Positions 56,360-64,000 of a stretch of 64,000 bases of DNA are shown piece after piece (position 1 is the first letter of the stretch; each line of letters starts with the position of its first letter). The notes under the pieces were generated by a model. The model ran no database searches, was not told the DNA's origin, and saw nothing but the letters and a program-made list of their open reading frames with translations. The DNA comes from Ruegeria atlantica (GTDB lineage: Bacteria > Pseudomonadota > Alphaproteobacteria > Rhodobacterales > Rhodobacteraceae): the NCBI RefSeq assembly GCF_013032005.1, contig NZ_WQBE01000001.1, positions 620,001 to 684,000 on the forward strand, read 5' to 3'. The position numbers and the translations under genes were made by a program.

Positions 56360-57550
56360 ATGAAATTGTCGCAGCGTATTACTCATCTGACCGGCGGCGG
56401 CAGTGACGGTTGGGACGTGTTCTATCGTGCCCGTCGAATGATCAGCGACGGCTATGCTGTAGTCGAATTGACCATTGGTGAACATGACGTCCGAACCGAC
56501 CCATCGATTCTGGAAGCCATGGACCTTTCGGCACGGCAAGGCCACACCGGATACGCGATGGTGCCCGGCACGGATTTGCTGCGCGATACCGTGGCCGCCC
56601 GGCTGCAGGCGCGCACCGGAGTTCCCACTACCAGAAACAATGTTTTGATCACGCCTGGTGGGCAATCCGCCTTGTTTGCTGCCCATGTTGCAGTCTGCGA
56701 TCCGGGCGATGTTGGTCTGTATCTGGATCCATATTACGCCACCTATCCCGGTACGATCCGCGGTGTCGGAGCGGAAGCGCGGGCGATTCAGACAACCGCC
56801 GAAGACGCATTTCAACCGCGTGCCGAGCAGATTGACGCGGTCGCGGATGGCGCGGTGTCCCTGCTGATCAACACACCAAACAACCCCACCGGGGTCGTCT
56901 ATTCCCGTCAAACGCTTGAAGGGATCGCCAAGGTCTGCCGCAAGCGGGATCTTTGGCTGATTTCGGATGAGGTTTATGACACACAAGTCTGGGAAGGCTC
57001 ACATATTTCGCCGCGCACTCTGCCGGGTATGACCGAACGTACGCTGGTGGTTGGGTCGATGTCCAAGTCCCACGCCATGACGGGTTCGCGTTGTGGATGG
57101 ATTGTTGGGCCAGAGGATGTAATCGCGCATCTGATCAACCTCGCTACGCATACGACCTATGGGGTTCCCGGGTTTATTCAGGACGCTGCTAGTTTCGCCC
57201 TGAACGCAGGTAACGTGCTGGAAGATCAAATCGCTGCGCCGTTCCGCAGGCGGCGCGCACTCGCCGTGGGTATTCTGAGCGCTCAGAACACTGTCGGGTT
57301 GGTTCCAGCGCAGGGGGCCATGTACCTGATGCTGGATATCCGCGCCACGGGACTCAGCGGAGAAGCATTCGCCAACGCGCTGCTGGATACGCACGCCATT
57401 GCCGTGATGCCGGGTGAGAGTTTTGGGTCCGCCGCCGCCGGCCATATCCGCGTGGCCATGACCATTGATGACGAACGGTTCGGGTCCGCTTTGTCGACGA
57501 TTTGCGAATTTGCGACGGAAATAGCCGGTCGTCACGCCGCGGCCAGTTAA
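56360..57550 (+). CDS. PLP-dependent class I/II aminotransferase
   Basis: The 396-residue protein has the fold type I PLP core. The substrate-phosphate region is NNVLITPGGQSALFAAHV, the Asn in NTPNNPTGVVY, Asp in LISDEVYDTQVW, and the Schiff-base Lys236 in VGSMSKSHAMTGSRCGW. The C-terminal Arg is expected in GHIRVAMTID. It is an amino acid aminotransferase of the aspartate type; the exact substrates are unknown. It is alone on its strand; the 265 nt upstream, between it and the divergent cysS, presumably hold both promoters. The stop lies 6 nt from the convergent outer-membrane gene. Confidence 0.9.
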   Translation: MKLSQRITHLTGGGSDGWDVFYRARRMISDGYAVVELTIGEHDVRTDPSILEAMDLSARQGHTGYAMVPGTDLLRDTVAARLQARTGVPTTRNNVLITPGGQSALFAAHVAVCDPGDVGLYLDPYYATYPGTIRGVGAEARAIQTTAEDAFQPRAEQIDAVADGAVSLLINTPNNPTGVVYSRQTLEGIAKVCRKRDLWLISDEVYDTQVWEGSHISPRTLPGMTERTLVVGSMSKSHAMTGSRCGWIVGPEDVIAHLINLATHTTYGVPGFIQDAASFALNAGNVLEDQIAAPFRRRRALAVGILSAQNTVGLVPAQGAMYLMLDIRATGLSGEAFANALLDTHAIAVMPGESFGSAAAGHIRVAMTIDDERFGSALSTICEFATEIAGRHAAAS

Positions 57551-57556
57551 CGGGTG

Positions 57557-58075
57557 TCAGAACCGGAATGAGGTTCGCAGGTTAAAGACATTCGAATCCA
57601 GGGTGCCATCTGATCGGGTGACATCGTCAAACTCCTGCCGCAACGCCTCGCCGCTGATGACAAAGCGGTCGCCGATGGGATAGGCCACGCCAATTCCATA
57701 CACAGCAGCGGTATCGTTATCGACTGAGCTATCGACCCGGGACGCACCGATCACGACATAACCCAAAGCCGGGCCAAAATCATAGCCGCCGCGCAGCTTC
57801 AGGCGGGTCATGCTGTCCAGGGAACCCTCGCCCTGCCCCAAGTCCAAAGACAGGCTATTGTATTCAAGCTCGCCGCCCAAAACAAAATTCCCGAAGTCGC
57901 GGTCATAGCCAATATGTGGCGCGAAGGTCAGATCATCGCCGCTGGAGCCATTCGGGCCTTCGGCATCTGCATATCCAAAGCTAAAACCTGCATAAGCCCC
58001 GGTCCAATCCTCAGCCAATACCGGGGTCGCGAGGGACACCAATGTTGTGAGACTGAGGGCCTTAAGGGCTTTCAT
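57557..58075 (-). CDS. outer-membrane beta-barrel protein (OmpW/porin-like)
   Basis: The 172-residue protein has a signal peptide (MKALKALSLTTLVSLATPVLAE, cleavage after VLA) and a pattern of alternating hydrophobic residues consistent with an 8-stranded barrel, ending in Phe172 (SFRF), the terminal residue read by the BAM machinery. Tyr- and Gly-rich strands such as WTGAYAGFSFGYADAEG and LRGGYDFGPALGYVVIGAS are typical of the OmpA-like transmembrane superfamily. The specific role is unknown. Its promoter lies in the 417-nt gap upstream. Confidence 0.85.
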   Translation of the reverse strand: MKALKALSLTTLVSLATPVLAEDWTGAYAGFSFGYADAEGPNGSSGDDLTFAPHIGYDRDFGNFVLGGELEYNSLSLDLGQGEGSLDSMTRLKLRGGYDFGPALGYVVIGASRVDSSVDNDTAAVYGIGVAYPIGDRFVISGEALRQEFDDVTRSDGTLDSNVFNLRTSFRF

Positions 58076-58357
58076 TAATCTCTCCTAAAAACCTTTCGCC
58101 GCAGAGACGTTCGGTTAAGTCATGTTAACTCAAAAACTTGGTACATGATCATTAAATTTCAATTGAGATCACAAACCACTCTTAAATAAGTGAAGGAACT
58201 ATAACAGATTTTCAGGTGCCAAAGAAAAAAACTTGAGCAGACAAAAGAAGAGTGTGACATCTTCATGTATACTTCGCTTTTAGGCGCCCAGGTCGCAAAC
58301 AGAACAGATTGTGATCAGGTACATCGGGAAACTTCAGGTCAATAGGTGAGGACCTGC

Positions 58358-58450
58358 ATGCAAAACGACGTTTGGAAGATTCGACTGGTCAGCCGCACCA
58401 TTGGTGCGGATCGTGGTCGTGCGGCACGTGGGCGGCCGTCAGAGGCTTAG
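58358..58450 (+). CDS. possible 30-residue leader ORF upstream of the mttB-like gene
   Basis: ATG at 58358, preceded by AGGTGAGGA at proper distance, opens 30 codons ending TAG at 58450, 42 nt before the mttB-like ATG. The peptide begins MQNDVWKIRLVSRTIG and is arginine-rich, with GRAAR also found in the mttB-like N-terminus. It may be an upstream leader, a remnant, or chance. Coding function is unproven. Confidence 0.25.
   Translation: MQNDVWKIRLVSRTIGADRGRAARGRPSEA
58393..58409. promoter_or_regulatory. 17-bp palindrome (CCGCACCA-T-TGGTGCGG) upstream of mttB-like gene
   Basis: Perfect inverted repeat of 8-nt arms around one T, 83 nt before the mttB-like ATG. It could bind a dimeric regulator or, as RNA, form a 7-bp hairpin with a 3-nt loop. 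It lies within the possible leader ORF. Confidence 0.4.
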
Positions 58451-58492
58451 ATCAACCCTTCTGACAGCCAATTACCCATCGGAATCCGAACC

Positions 58493-60037
58493 ATGAACGA
58501 TCAAACCCGCACCTCATCCCGCACCGGCGGTCGCGCCGCGCGTCGCGCTGCCCGTGCAACTGCCCTGCCCGAACATTTGCGCCCTGTCCGTGCAGGTATG
58601 GAAGGCGGCACTCTCAATGTGCTGACCCAAGCCCAAATCGAGCGCATCCACGAAGCCGCCTTGACCGCATTGGAAACCATTGGTCTGGCGGATGCCCCGC
58701 CAAGCGGCATCGACTACCTGGTCGGCGCCGGATGCATCCTGGGTGACGATGGCCGCATCCGGTTCCCGCGCGCGTTGGTGGAAGACACGATTGCCAAGGC
58801 CAACCGCTCGGTCACTCTGTACAGCCGCGATGGAAAGACCGACCTAGAGTTGTCTGGCACTAAGGTTCACTACGGCACCGCCGGTGCTGCCGTCAGCATG
58901 GTGGATGTACACGGGCGGGAATACCGCGACTCGACCGTTCAGGATCTGCACGATGCTGCGCGCATTTGCGAACAGCTAGAAAACATCCATTTTGTTCAGC
59001 GCCCCATGGTTTGCCGCGACATCGCGGACAATCTGGAAATGGACCTGAACACGATCTACGCCGCCTGTTCAGGCAGCTTCAAACATATCGGTACGTCCTT
59101 TACCGAACCCAGCCACGTTGCCCCCGCGGTGGAAATGCTCCACATGATCGCCGGCGGCGAAGACAAGTTTCGTGAGCGGCCCTTCGTGTCGAATTCGAAC
59201 TGTTTTGTCGTGCCCCCGATGAAATTCGCGACCGAAAGTTGCGAAGTGATGGAAGAGTGCATCAAGGCCGGGATGCCGGTTCTGCTACTGTCTGCTGGCA
59301 TGGCTGGCGCGACTGCACCTTCGACCATTGCCGGTGCGATCACACAGGCCACTGCGGAATGTCTGGCCGGTCTGGTTTACGTAAATGCCGTAAGCCCCGG
59401 CGCACCGGCAGTTTTTGGCACTTGGCCTTTTGGTCTGGACCTGCGCACAGGCGCGATGTCAATCGGTTCGGGCGAACAGGCCCTGCTGACGGCCGGCTGC
59501 GCGCAAATGCATCGGTTTTATGACCTGCCGGGTGGTGCTGCGGCTGGAGCATCGGACTCAAAGCTGCCCGATATGCAGGCCGGGTGGGAGCAGATGTGTT
59601 CCAACGTCATGGCGGGCCTGTCAGGTTTGAACATGGTATACGAAGCGGCGGGCATGCATGCATCGTTGCTGGGCTTTTGCCATGAGAGCCTGATCCTCAG
59701 TGACGACCTGATCGGTCAGGCACAGCGCTGCGTACGCGGGATCGAAGTCACCGACGAAACCTTGGCCTTGGACCAAATCGCCGAGGTCTGCATTGGCGGG
59801 CCGGGTCACTATCTGGGCACCGATGCCACGCTCAGCCGGATGCAGGCGGACTATGTATATCCCGTTTTCGGTGACCGCACCTCACCCAAGGAATGGGCCG
59901 AGCTTGGCAAACCCGATCTGATCGAAAAGGCGATCAAGCGGAAGGAAGAGATCTTGTCGATGCCGTCCCCGGCGCGTTTTGATCCACTTCTGGATGCTGA
60001 ACTTCGGACCAGATTCAATATTCACCTTCCCCAATAA
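58493..60037 (+). CDS. MttB-superfamily corrinoid methyltransferase (non-pyrrolysine)
   Basis: The 514-residue protein is a TIM-barrel methyltransferase related to MttB/MtgB. It includes VLTQAQIERIHEAALTALETIG, HYGTAGAAVSMVDVHGREYRDST, RPMVCRDI and GGAAAGASDSKLPDMQAGWEQM. The reading frame has no in-frame TAG, so it lacks pyrrolysine, as do MtgB-type enzymes that demethylate glycine betaine, proline betaine or carnitine. Methyl goes to a corrinoid protein, absent here. The first ~30 residues are arginine-rich (RTGGRAARRAARATALPEH). The substrate is unknown. It likely belongs with the 10-16 kb corrinoid genes although 42 kb away. Confidence 0.87.
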   Translation: MNDQTRTSSRTGGRAARRAARATALPEHLRPVRAGMEGGTLNVLTQAQIERIHEAALTALETIGLADAPPSGIDYLVGAGCILGDDGRIRFPRALVEDTIAKANRSVTLYSRDGKTDLELSGTKVHYGTAGAAVSMVDVHGREYRDSTVQDLHDAARICEQLENIHFVQRPMVCRDIADNLEMDLNTIYAACSGSFKHIGTSFTEPSHVAPAVEMLHMIAGGEDKFRERPFVSNSNCFVVPPMKFATESCEVMEECIKAGMPVLLLSAGMAGATAPSTIAGAITQATAECLAGLVYVNAVSPGAPAVFGTWPFGLDLRTGAMSIGSGEQALLTAGCAQMHRFYDLPGGAAAGASDSKLPDMQAGWEQMCSNVMAGLSGLNMVYEAAGMHASLLGFCHESLILSDDLIGQAQRCVRGIEVTDETLALDQIAEVCIGGPGHYLGTDATLSRMQADYVYPVFGDRTSPKEWAELGKPDLIEKAIKRKEEILSMPSPARFDPLLDAELRTRFNIHLPQ

Positions 60038-60045
60038 GATACTGA

Positions 60046-60074
60046 AAAGCGGCCAGAAATCCTCTGGCCGCTTT
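60046..60074. terminator. bidirectional terminator between mttB-like and EF-hand genes
   Basis: Perfect 12-bp stem AAAGCGGCCAGA (60046-60057) and TCTGGCCGCTTT (60063-60074) with a 5-nt loop, 9 nt past the mttB-like stop and 10 nt before the EF-hand stop on the other strand. The plus strand continues CTTT and the minus strand TTTTCAG. Confidence 0.85.
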
Positions 60075-60084
60075 CTTTAAGGTG

Positions 60085-60330
60085 TTAGCCGTCGGTTGGC
60101 GGCAGCAATCCTGCTTCCTGTGCCACGGCAATCTCGGCCTCATCCAGCGCGCCGTCGCCGTTGGCATCCATTGCCGAGAAACCATCCGTGTCCACTTCAG
60201 GCAGAACCGCCTGCACTTCTTCGATGGTCAAAACGCCGTCTCCATTTGTATCTGCCGAGGATTGTGCGACGGCCAGCGTCGGCAGTCCAAGGGCAAGGGC
60301 GGAAATAGCGGCCAGAGTTTGCGGTTTCAT
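60085..60330 (-). CDS. periplasmic EF-hand calcium-binding protein
   Basis: The 81-residue protein has a signal peptide (MKPQTLAAISALALGLPTLAVAQ) and two EF-hand loops with Asp/Asn/Asp ligands: DTNGDGVLTIEE (27-38) and DANGDGALDEAE (55-66). It should bind two Ca2+ in the periplasm. The ATG at 60330 follows AGGAGGCATCACA and is better than the longer reading from 60360. No partner is apparent. Confidence 0.87.
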   Translation of the reverse strand: MKPQTLAAISALALGLPTLAVAQSSADTNGDGVLTIEEVQAVLPEVDTDGFSAMDANGDGALDEAEIAVAQEAGLLPPTDG

Positions 60331-60879
60331 TGTGATGCCTCCTGATTGAGTTTTTTGCATGTTTGCGTCCGGACAAGCCCTACAAACACCGCACGCCGGG
60401 CTGCTGTCACCCGCATTGCGGGACTAAGCCACTTTCGCGCCAATCTTTGCGTGTTTTTCCGAGTCGCGTCTGCGGCGAGCCGCTGGGCAAAATTCCCCCA
60501 TCACGTCTCGGCGGGTCTTGCCCGATGAAGAATGCACAATCCGGCAGAACCCTGCCTAACTTCCCATTCACGGTTGAAAAAAAGAAAGGGGGCCGAAGCC
60601 CCCTGTCAGTTTCGCCTTCCAGGCTCATTTCGTTGACCGCCCGGTGTTTTTTTGCCTGCGGCCTGGACTGCGCATGGGACGAGCGCACCCGCCCCGTGAA
60701 AGAGTGGGAAAGAGCAAATATTCCGCCCCACCCTGTTCCCGGCCGACACGGGCATGTCGACCGAGTGGAGCAAGACGCCTAGTGGTAAGTCTCAGGCTAT
60801 GCCTTGCCCCGTATTCGTCGGGACCGAATATCCGAGGGGAAATTCAGGTCCCTACACCCCGCGTGGCGGGGCGTTTGCC
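60331..60879. other. long non-coding region downstream of nrdJ
   Basis: This 549-nt gap lies between the nrdJ stop and the EF-hand gene. No plausible protein gene is present: a 93-codon minus-strand ORF (60407-60688) runs through a strong terminator and looks random. The minus strand has a CCCCGC/GCGGGG hairpin just after nrdJ, a TATTCG/CGAATA hairpin and a final terminator about 280 nt past the stop. Confidence 0.6.
60575..60604 (-). terminator. strong terminator about 280 nt downstream of nrdJ
   Basis: On the minus strand AGGGGGC-TTCG-GCCCCCT (plus 60587-60604) forms a 7-bp GC stem with a TTCG tetraloop, followed by TTCTTTTTTTC (plus 60575-60586). It is a clear intrinsic terminator. It would end the nrdJ transcript or a transcript starting in its 3' region. 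Confidence 0.9.
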
Positions 60880-63800
60880 TTAGCTACACCCGCTGGTCCC
60901 GCCGCAGGTGTTGCATTTCATGCAGGTGCCGTTGCGCACCAGCGTATAGTTTCCACATTCGCCGCACGGGTCTCCTTCGTAGCCCTGCATCTTGGCTTTG
61001 GTGCGAGCATCCATGCCTGTGGCAACCGCTGTTTCCGCGACCGGAGCCTCGAACGATGCGGCGGTTTCCGCCATGCCGTTCACCTCGGCCTGACCGCCGT
61101 TAAACACGACAAGATCCTGCGGCAGACGCTTGCGAAGATACCCGGTTGAGCTGATTTGTTTTAGCACTTCCAAAGACTTAGTCGCTGCACTTTCACTGAT
61201 TTCAGAGACGTTTGAGACACCCTCTTCCTCGCCCCGGCCCAGATCATCGAAGGTTGCACCTTCGGGCTTCACGTGCGCCAGATCGGTTCGGTCCAGATAG
61301 GACACGGCCAGTTCGCGGAAGATGTAATCCAGGATCGACGTCGCGTTCTTGATCGAGTCGTTGCCCTGCACCATTCCCGCCGGTTCGAACTTGGTGAAGG
61401 TAAAGGCATCGACGAATTCTTCCAGCGGTACGCCATATTGCAAGCCTACCGAGACAGCGATGGCAAAGTTGTTCATCATCGCCCGGAAGCCAGCGCCTTC
61501 CTTGTGCATATCGATGAAGATCTCGCCCAACTTGCCGTCTTCGAACTCACCGGTTCGCAGATAGACCTTGTGGCCGCCCACGATCGCTTTCTGAGTATAA
61601 CCCTTGCGGCGATGCGGCAGTTTCTCGCGGTGGCTGCGGATGATTTCCTTGACCACAACCTTCTCGATCACCTTTTCAGCCAGAACGACGGCCTTTTCCT
61701 GCGCCGAGCCGCTTTCCAGCACTTCGGCCGCCTCGTCATCATCCTCGACCAGCGCCGCTGCCAGCGGTTGCGACAATTTTGAACCGTCGCGATAGAGCGC
61801 GTTGGCCTTCACACCCAGCGACCACGAAAGCTCATAAGCCTTTTGGCAATCCTCGATGGTCGCGTCATTCGGCATATTGATCGTCTTCGAGATCGCACCC
61901 GAGATAAAGCTCTGCGCCGCCGCCATCATGGTGATGTGGCTATCAACCCCAAGGAAACGCTTGCCTTTCTTGCCGCACGGGTTGGCACAGTCAAAGATCG
62001 AATAGTGTTCTTCCTTCAGATGCGGCGCGCCTTCCAGCGTCATGGTCCCGCAAACATGGTCATTGGCTGCTTCGATATCCGCGCGGGTGAAGCCCAGATG
62101 GCGCAGTAGGTCGAAGGTGGGATCGTTCAGCTTGGTTGCCGGGATGCCCAGAACGCCGGTGCAGAAATCCTCGCCCAGTGTCCACTGATTGAACACGAAC
62201 CGGATATCAAAGGCGCTTTCTAACGCGGCGTCCACCTTGGCCAGCTCATTCGGGCCAAAACCGTGACCGGTCAGCGAGGTGTGGTTAATCCCCGGCGCGT
62301 TGCCGATAGTGCCGTGACCAACCGCATAACCGACGATTTCTTCGATCTGCGACGAGGAATAGCCCAGCTTTTCCAGCGCGGAAGGCACCGAACGGTTGAT
62401 GATCTTGAAGTAACCGCCACCGGCCAGCTTTTTGAATTTCACCAGTGCAAAGTCGGGCTCGATCCCGGTGGTATCGCAATCCATCACCAGACCGATGGTG
62501 CCTGTCGGCGCAATCACGGTGGCCTGCGCGTTGCGGTAACCGTTCTTCTCACCGAGGCTCAGCGCCTCATCCCAAGCGGACATGGCCAGATCGATCAGAC
62601 GCTTGTCCGGGCAGTTACCATGGTCCAGTGGCACCGGCTTTACGGCCAATTTCTCATAACCATCGGTCACGCCTTGCGATGCACGACGGTGGTTGCGGAT
62701 GACGCGCAGCATGTGGTCAGCGTTGCGCTCATACCCCTTGAAAGGTCCAAGCTCGCCTGCAATCTCGGCCGAGGTCGCATAGGCGACACCGGTCATGATC
62801 GCGGTCAGCGCGCCACAGATCGAACGCCCCTCGTCCGAGTCATAGCTGTAGCCCATGTTCATCAGCAGGCCGCCAATGTTGGCGTATCCCAGACCCAAAG
62901 TACGGAAATCATAAGACAGTTGCGCGATTTCCTTGGATGGGAACTGCGCCATTGTCACCGAGATTTCCAGCGTCAGTGTCCAAAGGCGCGAAGCGTGCAT
63001 ATAGTCCGCCGCCTGGAACTCACCATCCTTCAGGAAGGTCAGCAGGTTCATCGACGCCAGGTTACAGGCCGTGTCATCGAGGAACATGTATTCCGAGCAC
63101 GGATTCGAACCGCGGATCGCACCATCTTCGGGGCACGTGTGCCATTCGTTGACCGTGTCGTGAAACTGAATGCCGGGATCGGCGCAAGCCCATGCGGCGT
63201 GGCCAACCTTTTCCCACAGATCCCGCGCCTTGACGGTCTTCGAGACTTTGCCATCGGTGCGGTTGATCAATTCCCAATCGGCGTCTTTCTCAACGGCGGT
63301 CAGGAATGCGTTGGTCACACGGATCGAGTTGTTCGAGTTCTGGCCCGACACCGAGCTGTACGCTTCCGAATCCCAATCCGTATCATAGGTCGGGAACTCA
63401 ATACTGTCATGGCCCTGCTTGGCGTAATCCAAAACGCGCTTGATGTAAGTTTCTGGGATCGCAACCTTTTTGGCTTCGCGAACCGCTTTCTTCAGGCTGT
63501 CATTCTTGTTGGGATCATACGCATCGTCCTGTGCGCCGTCCCAGCTGCGGATGGCCTCGAAAATGCCGTTCAGCATCTTCTCGTGCATCTTCGATCCGGC
63601 AACGATCGAGGCCACCTTCTGCTCTTCGATCACCTTCCATTCGATAAATTTTTCGATGTCAGGGTGATCAGCATCGACGATTACCATCTTTGCTGCTCGA
63701 CGGGTTGTTCCGCCTGATTTGATCGCGCCAGCGGCGCGGTCGCCGATCTTGAGAAAGCCCATGAGGCCCGAGGACTTACCGCCACCCGATAGCGCTTCAC

Positions 63801-64000
63801 CCTCTGCACGCAGATGGCTGAAATTGGTCCCGGTGCCCGAGCCGTATTTGAACAGGCGCGCCTCGCGCACCCAAAGATCCATGATGCCGCCTTCGTTCAC
63901 CAGATCATCATCGACGGACTGGATGAAGCACGCGTGCGGCTGCGGATGCTCGTATGCGGATTTCGATTTGGTCAGCTTGCCGGTCTTGTAATCGACATAG
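60880..64000 (-). CDS. nrdJ: vitamin B12-dependent ribonucleotide reductase (class II), N-terminus outside window
   Basis: NrdJ reduces ribonucleotides to deoxyribonucleotides using adenosylcobalamin, with or without oxygen. The visible 1039 residues include the barrel entry [16 protein letters not shown], the substrate site ([28 protein letters not shown]), the conserved [20 protein letters not shown], and the C-terminal cysteine-rich tail ([21 protein letters not shown]). The frame is open to the edge of the window; the GTG at 63900 is internal, not a start. A B12 riboswitch, if present, would lie beyond 64000. It is followed by a long 3' region and a terminator. Confidence 0.95.
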   Translation of the reverse strand, partial: YVDYKTGKLTKSKSAYEHPQPHACFIQSVDDDLVNEGGIMDLWVREARLFKYGSGTGTNFSHLRAEGEALSGGGKSSGLMGFLKIGDRAAGAIKSGGTTRRAAKMVIVDADHPDIEKFIEWKVIEEQKVASIVAGSKMHEKMLNGIFEAIRSWDGAQDDAYDPNKNDSLKKAVREAKKVAIPETYIKRVLDYAKQGHDSIEFPTYDTDWDSEAYSSVSGQNSNNSIRVTNAFLTAVEKDADWELINRTDGKVSKTVKARDLWEKVGHAAWACADPGIQFHDTVNEWHTCPEDGAIRGSNPCSEYMFLDDTACNLASMNLLTFLKDGEFQAADYMHASRLWTLTLEISVTMAQFPSKEIAQLSYDFRTLGLGYANIGGLLMNMGYSYDSDEGRSICGALTAIMTGVAYATSAEIAGELGPFKGYERNADHMLRVIRNHRRASQGVTDGYEKLAVKPVPLDHGNCPDKRLIDLAMSAWDEALSLGEKNGYRNAQATVIAPTGTIGLVMDCDTTGIEPDFALVKFKKLAGGGYFKIINRSVPSALEKLGYSSSQIEEIVGYAVGHGTIGNAPGINHTSLTGHGFGPNELAKVDAALESAFDIRFVFNQWTLGEDFCTGVLGIPATKLNDPTFDLLRHLGFTRADIEAANDHVCGTMTLEGAPHLKEEHYSIFDCANPCGKKGKRFLGVDSHITMMAAAQSFISGAISKTINMPNDATIEDCQKAYELSWSLGVKANALYRDGSKLSQPLAAALVEDDDEAAEVLESGSAQEKAVVLAEKVIEKVVVKEIIRSHREKLPHRRKGYTQKAIVGGHKVYLRTGEFEDGKLGEIFIDMHKEGAGFRAMMNNFAIAVSVGLQYGVPLEEFVDAFTFTKFEPAGMVQGNDSIKNATSILDYIFRELAVSYLDRTDLAHVKPEGATFDDLGRGEEEGVSNVSEISESAATKSLEVLKQISSTGYLRKRLPQDLVVFNGGQAEVNGMAETAASFEAPVAETAVATGMDARTKAKMQGYEGDPCGECGNYTLVRNGTCMKCNTCGGTSGCS

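Larger units (their letters stand above)
58076..58492. other. intergenic region between barrel gene and mttB-like gene
   Basis: This 417-nt AT-rich stretch (58110-58320) holds the divergent promoters of both neighbours. Candidate plus-strand elements near 58163-58193 (TTGAGA and AATAAG, about 16 nt apart) are only suggestive. Two TTAA sites (58115-58118, 58125-58128) are 6 nt apart, which is not the CtrA spacing. The last part contains a palindrome and a 30-codon ORF before the mttB-like gene. Confidence 0.5.

Noticed and set aside
58115..58128. CtrA-like site (TTAA-N6-TTAA)
   Set aside because: The CtrA consensus needs a 7-nt spacer; here it is 6 nt, and no second half-site context is visible.
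58340..58360. Possible cobalamin-riboswitch B12 box upstream of the mttB-like gene
   Set aside because: Only a short GGACCTGC stretch resembles the B12 box; the GAGACC part and the surrounding structure are missing.
58493..60037. Pyrrolysine (in-frame TAG) in the MttB-like gene
   Set aside because: The frame is uninterrupted over 514 codons, so no amber-encoded pyrrolysine.
60407..60688. 93-codon minus-strand ORF
   Set aside because: It reads through the strong intrinsic terminator at 60575-60604 and has no recognisable sequence; not a likely gene.
62263..63717. 484-codon plus-strand ORF
   Set aside because: Antisense shadow of nrdJ; low-complexity composition typical of mirror ORFs.

Overview
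The window is a gene-dense, GC-rich chromosomal segment that looks like the Roseobacter group of Rhodobacteraceae (Alphaproteobacteria). The evidence is the alphaproteobacterial SOS box GTTC-N7-GTTC in the recA promoter, a CckA hybrid kinase, a B12-dependent NrdJ ribonucleotide reductase, TAXI-type TRAP and BCCT osmolyte transporters, and an aerobic corrinoid/C1 gene set (RACo-type activator, pterin-dependent methyltransferase, MetF-like reductase, MttB-like methyltransferase). I see no phage genes, integrases, insertion sequences or CRISPR array. It reads as core chromosome.

Layout. 1-10 kb: DUF1330 fragment, alaS, recA with its SOS box, a sulfotransferase, and guaB-rsmB-like-cckA. 10-16.5 kb: corrinoid/C1 region (activator, SAM methyltransferase, tRNA-Gly(CCC), PPK2, and the operon virulence-factor-family protein/MetF-like/MeTr). 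16.7-24 kb: ppx/gppA-rlmE, a small protein, YihY overlapping an octaheme cytochrome c, an AI-2E family permease and an HDAC-like deacetylase. 24-30.2 kb: a tightly overlapped MoxR-DUF58-DUF4381-VWA-VWA/TPR-BatD operon. 30.2-35.6 kb: Crp/Fnr regulator divergent from a Cys-type sulfatase, then a periplasmic HAD phosphatase, a cardiolipin synthase and a K+ channel-like protein. 35.7-46.1 kb: an AttEFGH-like ABC/lipocalin export set, UspA coupled to a TRAP-TAXI system, a BCCT transporter with a 50-residue membrane partner, and tRNA-Leu(CAA). 46.2-53 kb: DedA-like, dsbB, HNH, rluE, VOC, GNAT, esterase, alkA-type glycosylase, MFS. 53-57.5 kb: cysS-cimA-phytoene-synthase-like operon and an aminotransferase. 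57.5-64 kb: outer-membrane barrel, mttB-like gene, EF-hand protein and nrdJ running off the end.

How it fits together. The MttB-like, MeTr, RACo-type and MetF-like proteins can be assembled into a route from a methylated amine through a corrinoid protein to tetrahydrofolate and then methylene-THF. The corrinoid carrier itself is not in the window. BCCT and TRAP-TAXI systems could bring in organic solutes. The most unusual points are arginine-rich termini on three corrinoid-pathway proteins, a tiny membrane protein coupled to the BCCT transporter, a VWA protein with a degenerate MIDAS, an octaheme cytochrome coupled to a YihY membrane protein, a phytoene-synthase homologue that has lost its Asp-rich motifs, a roughly 280-nt nrdJ 3' region ending in a strong terminator, and convergent genes that share palindromic stop-codon tetranucleotides. 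No clear new defence or mobile system was found.
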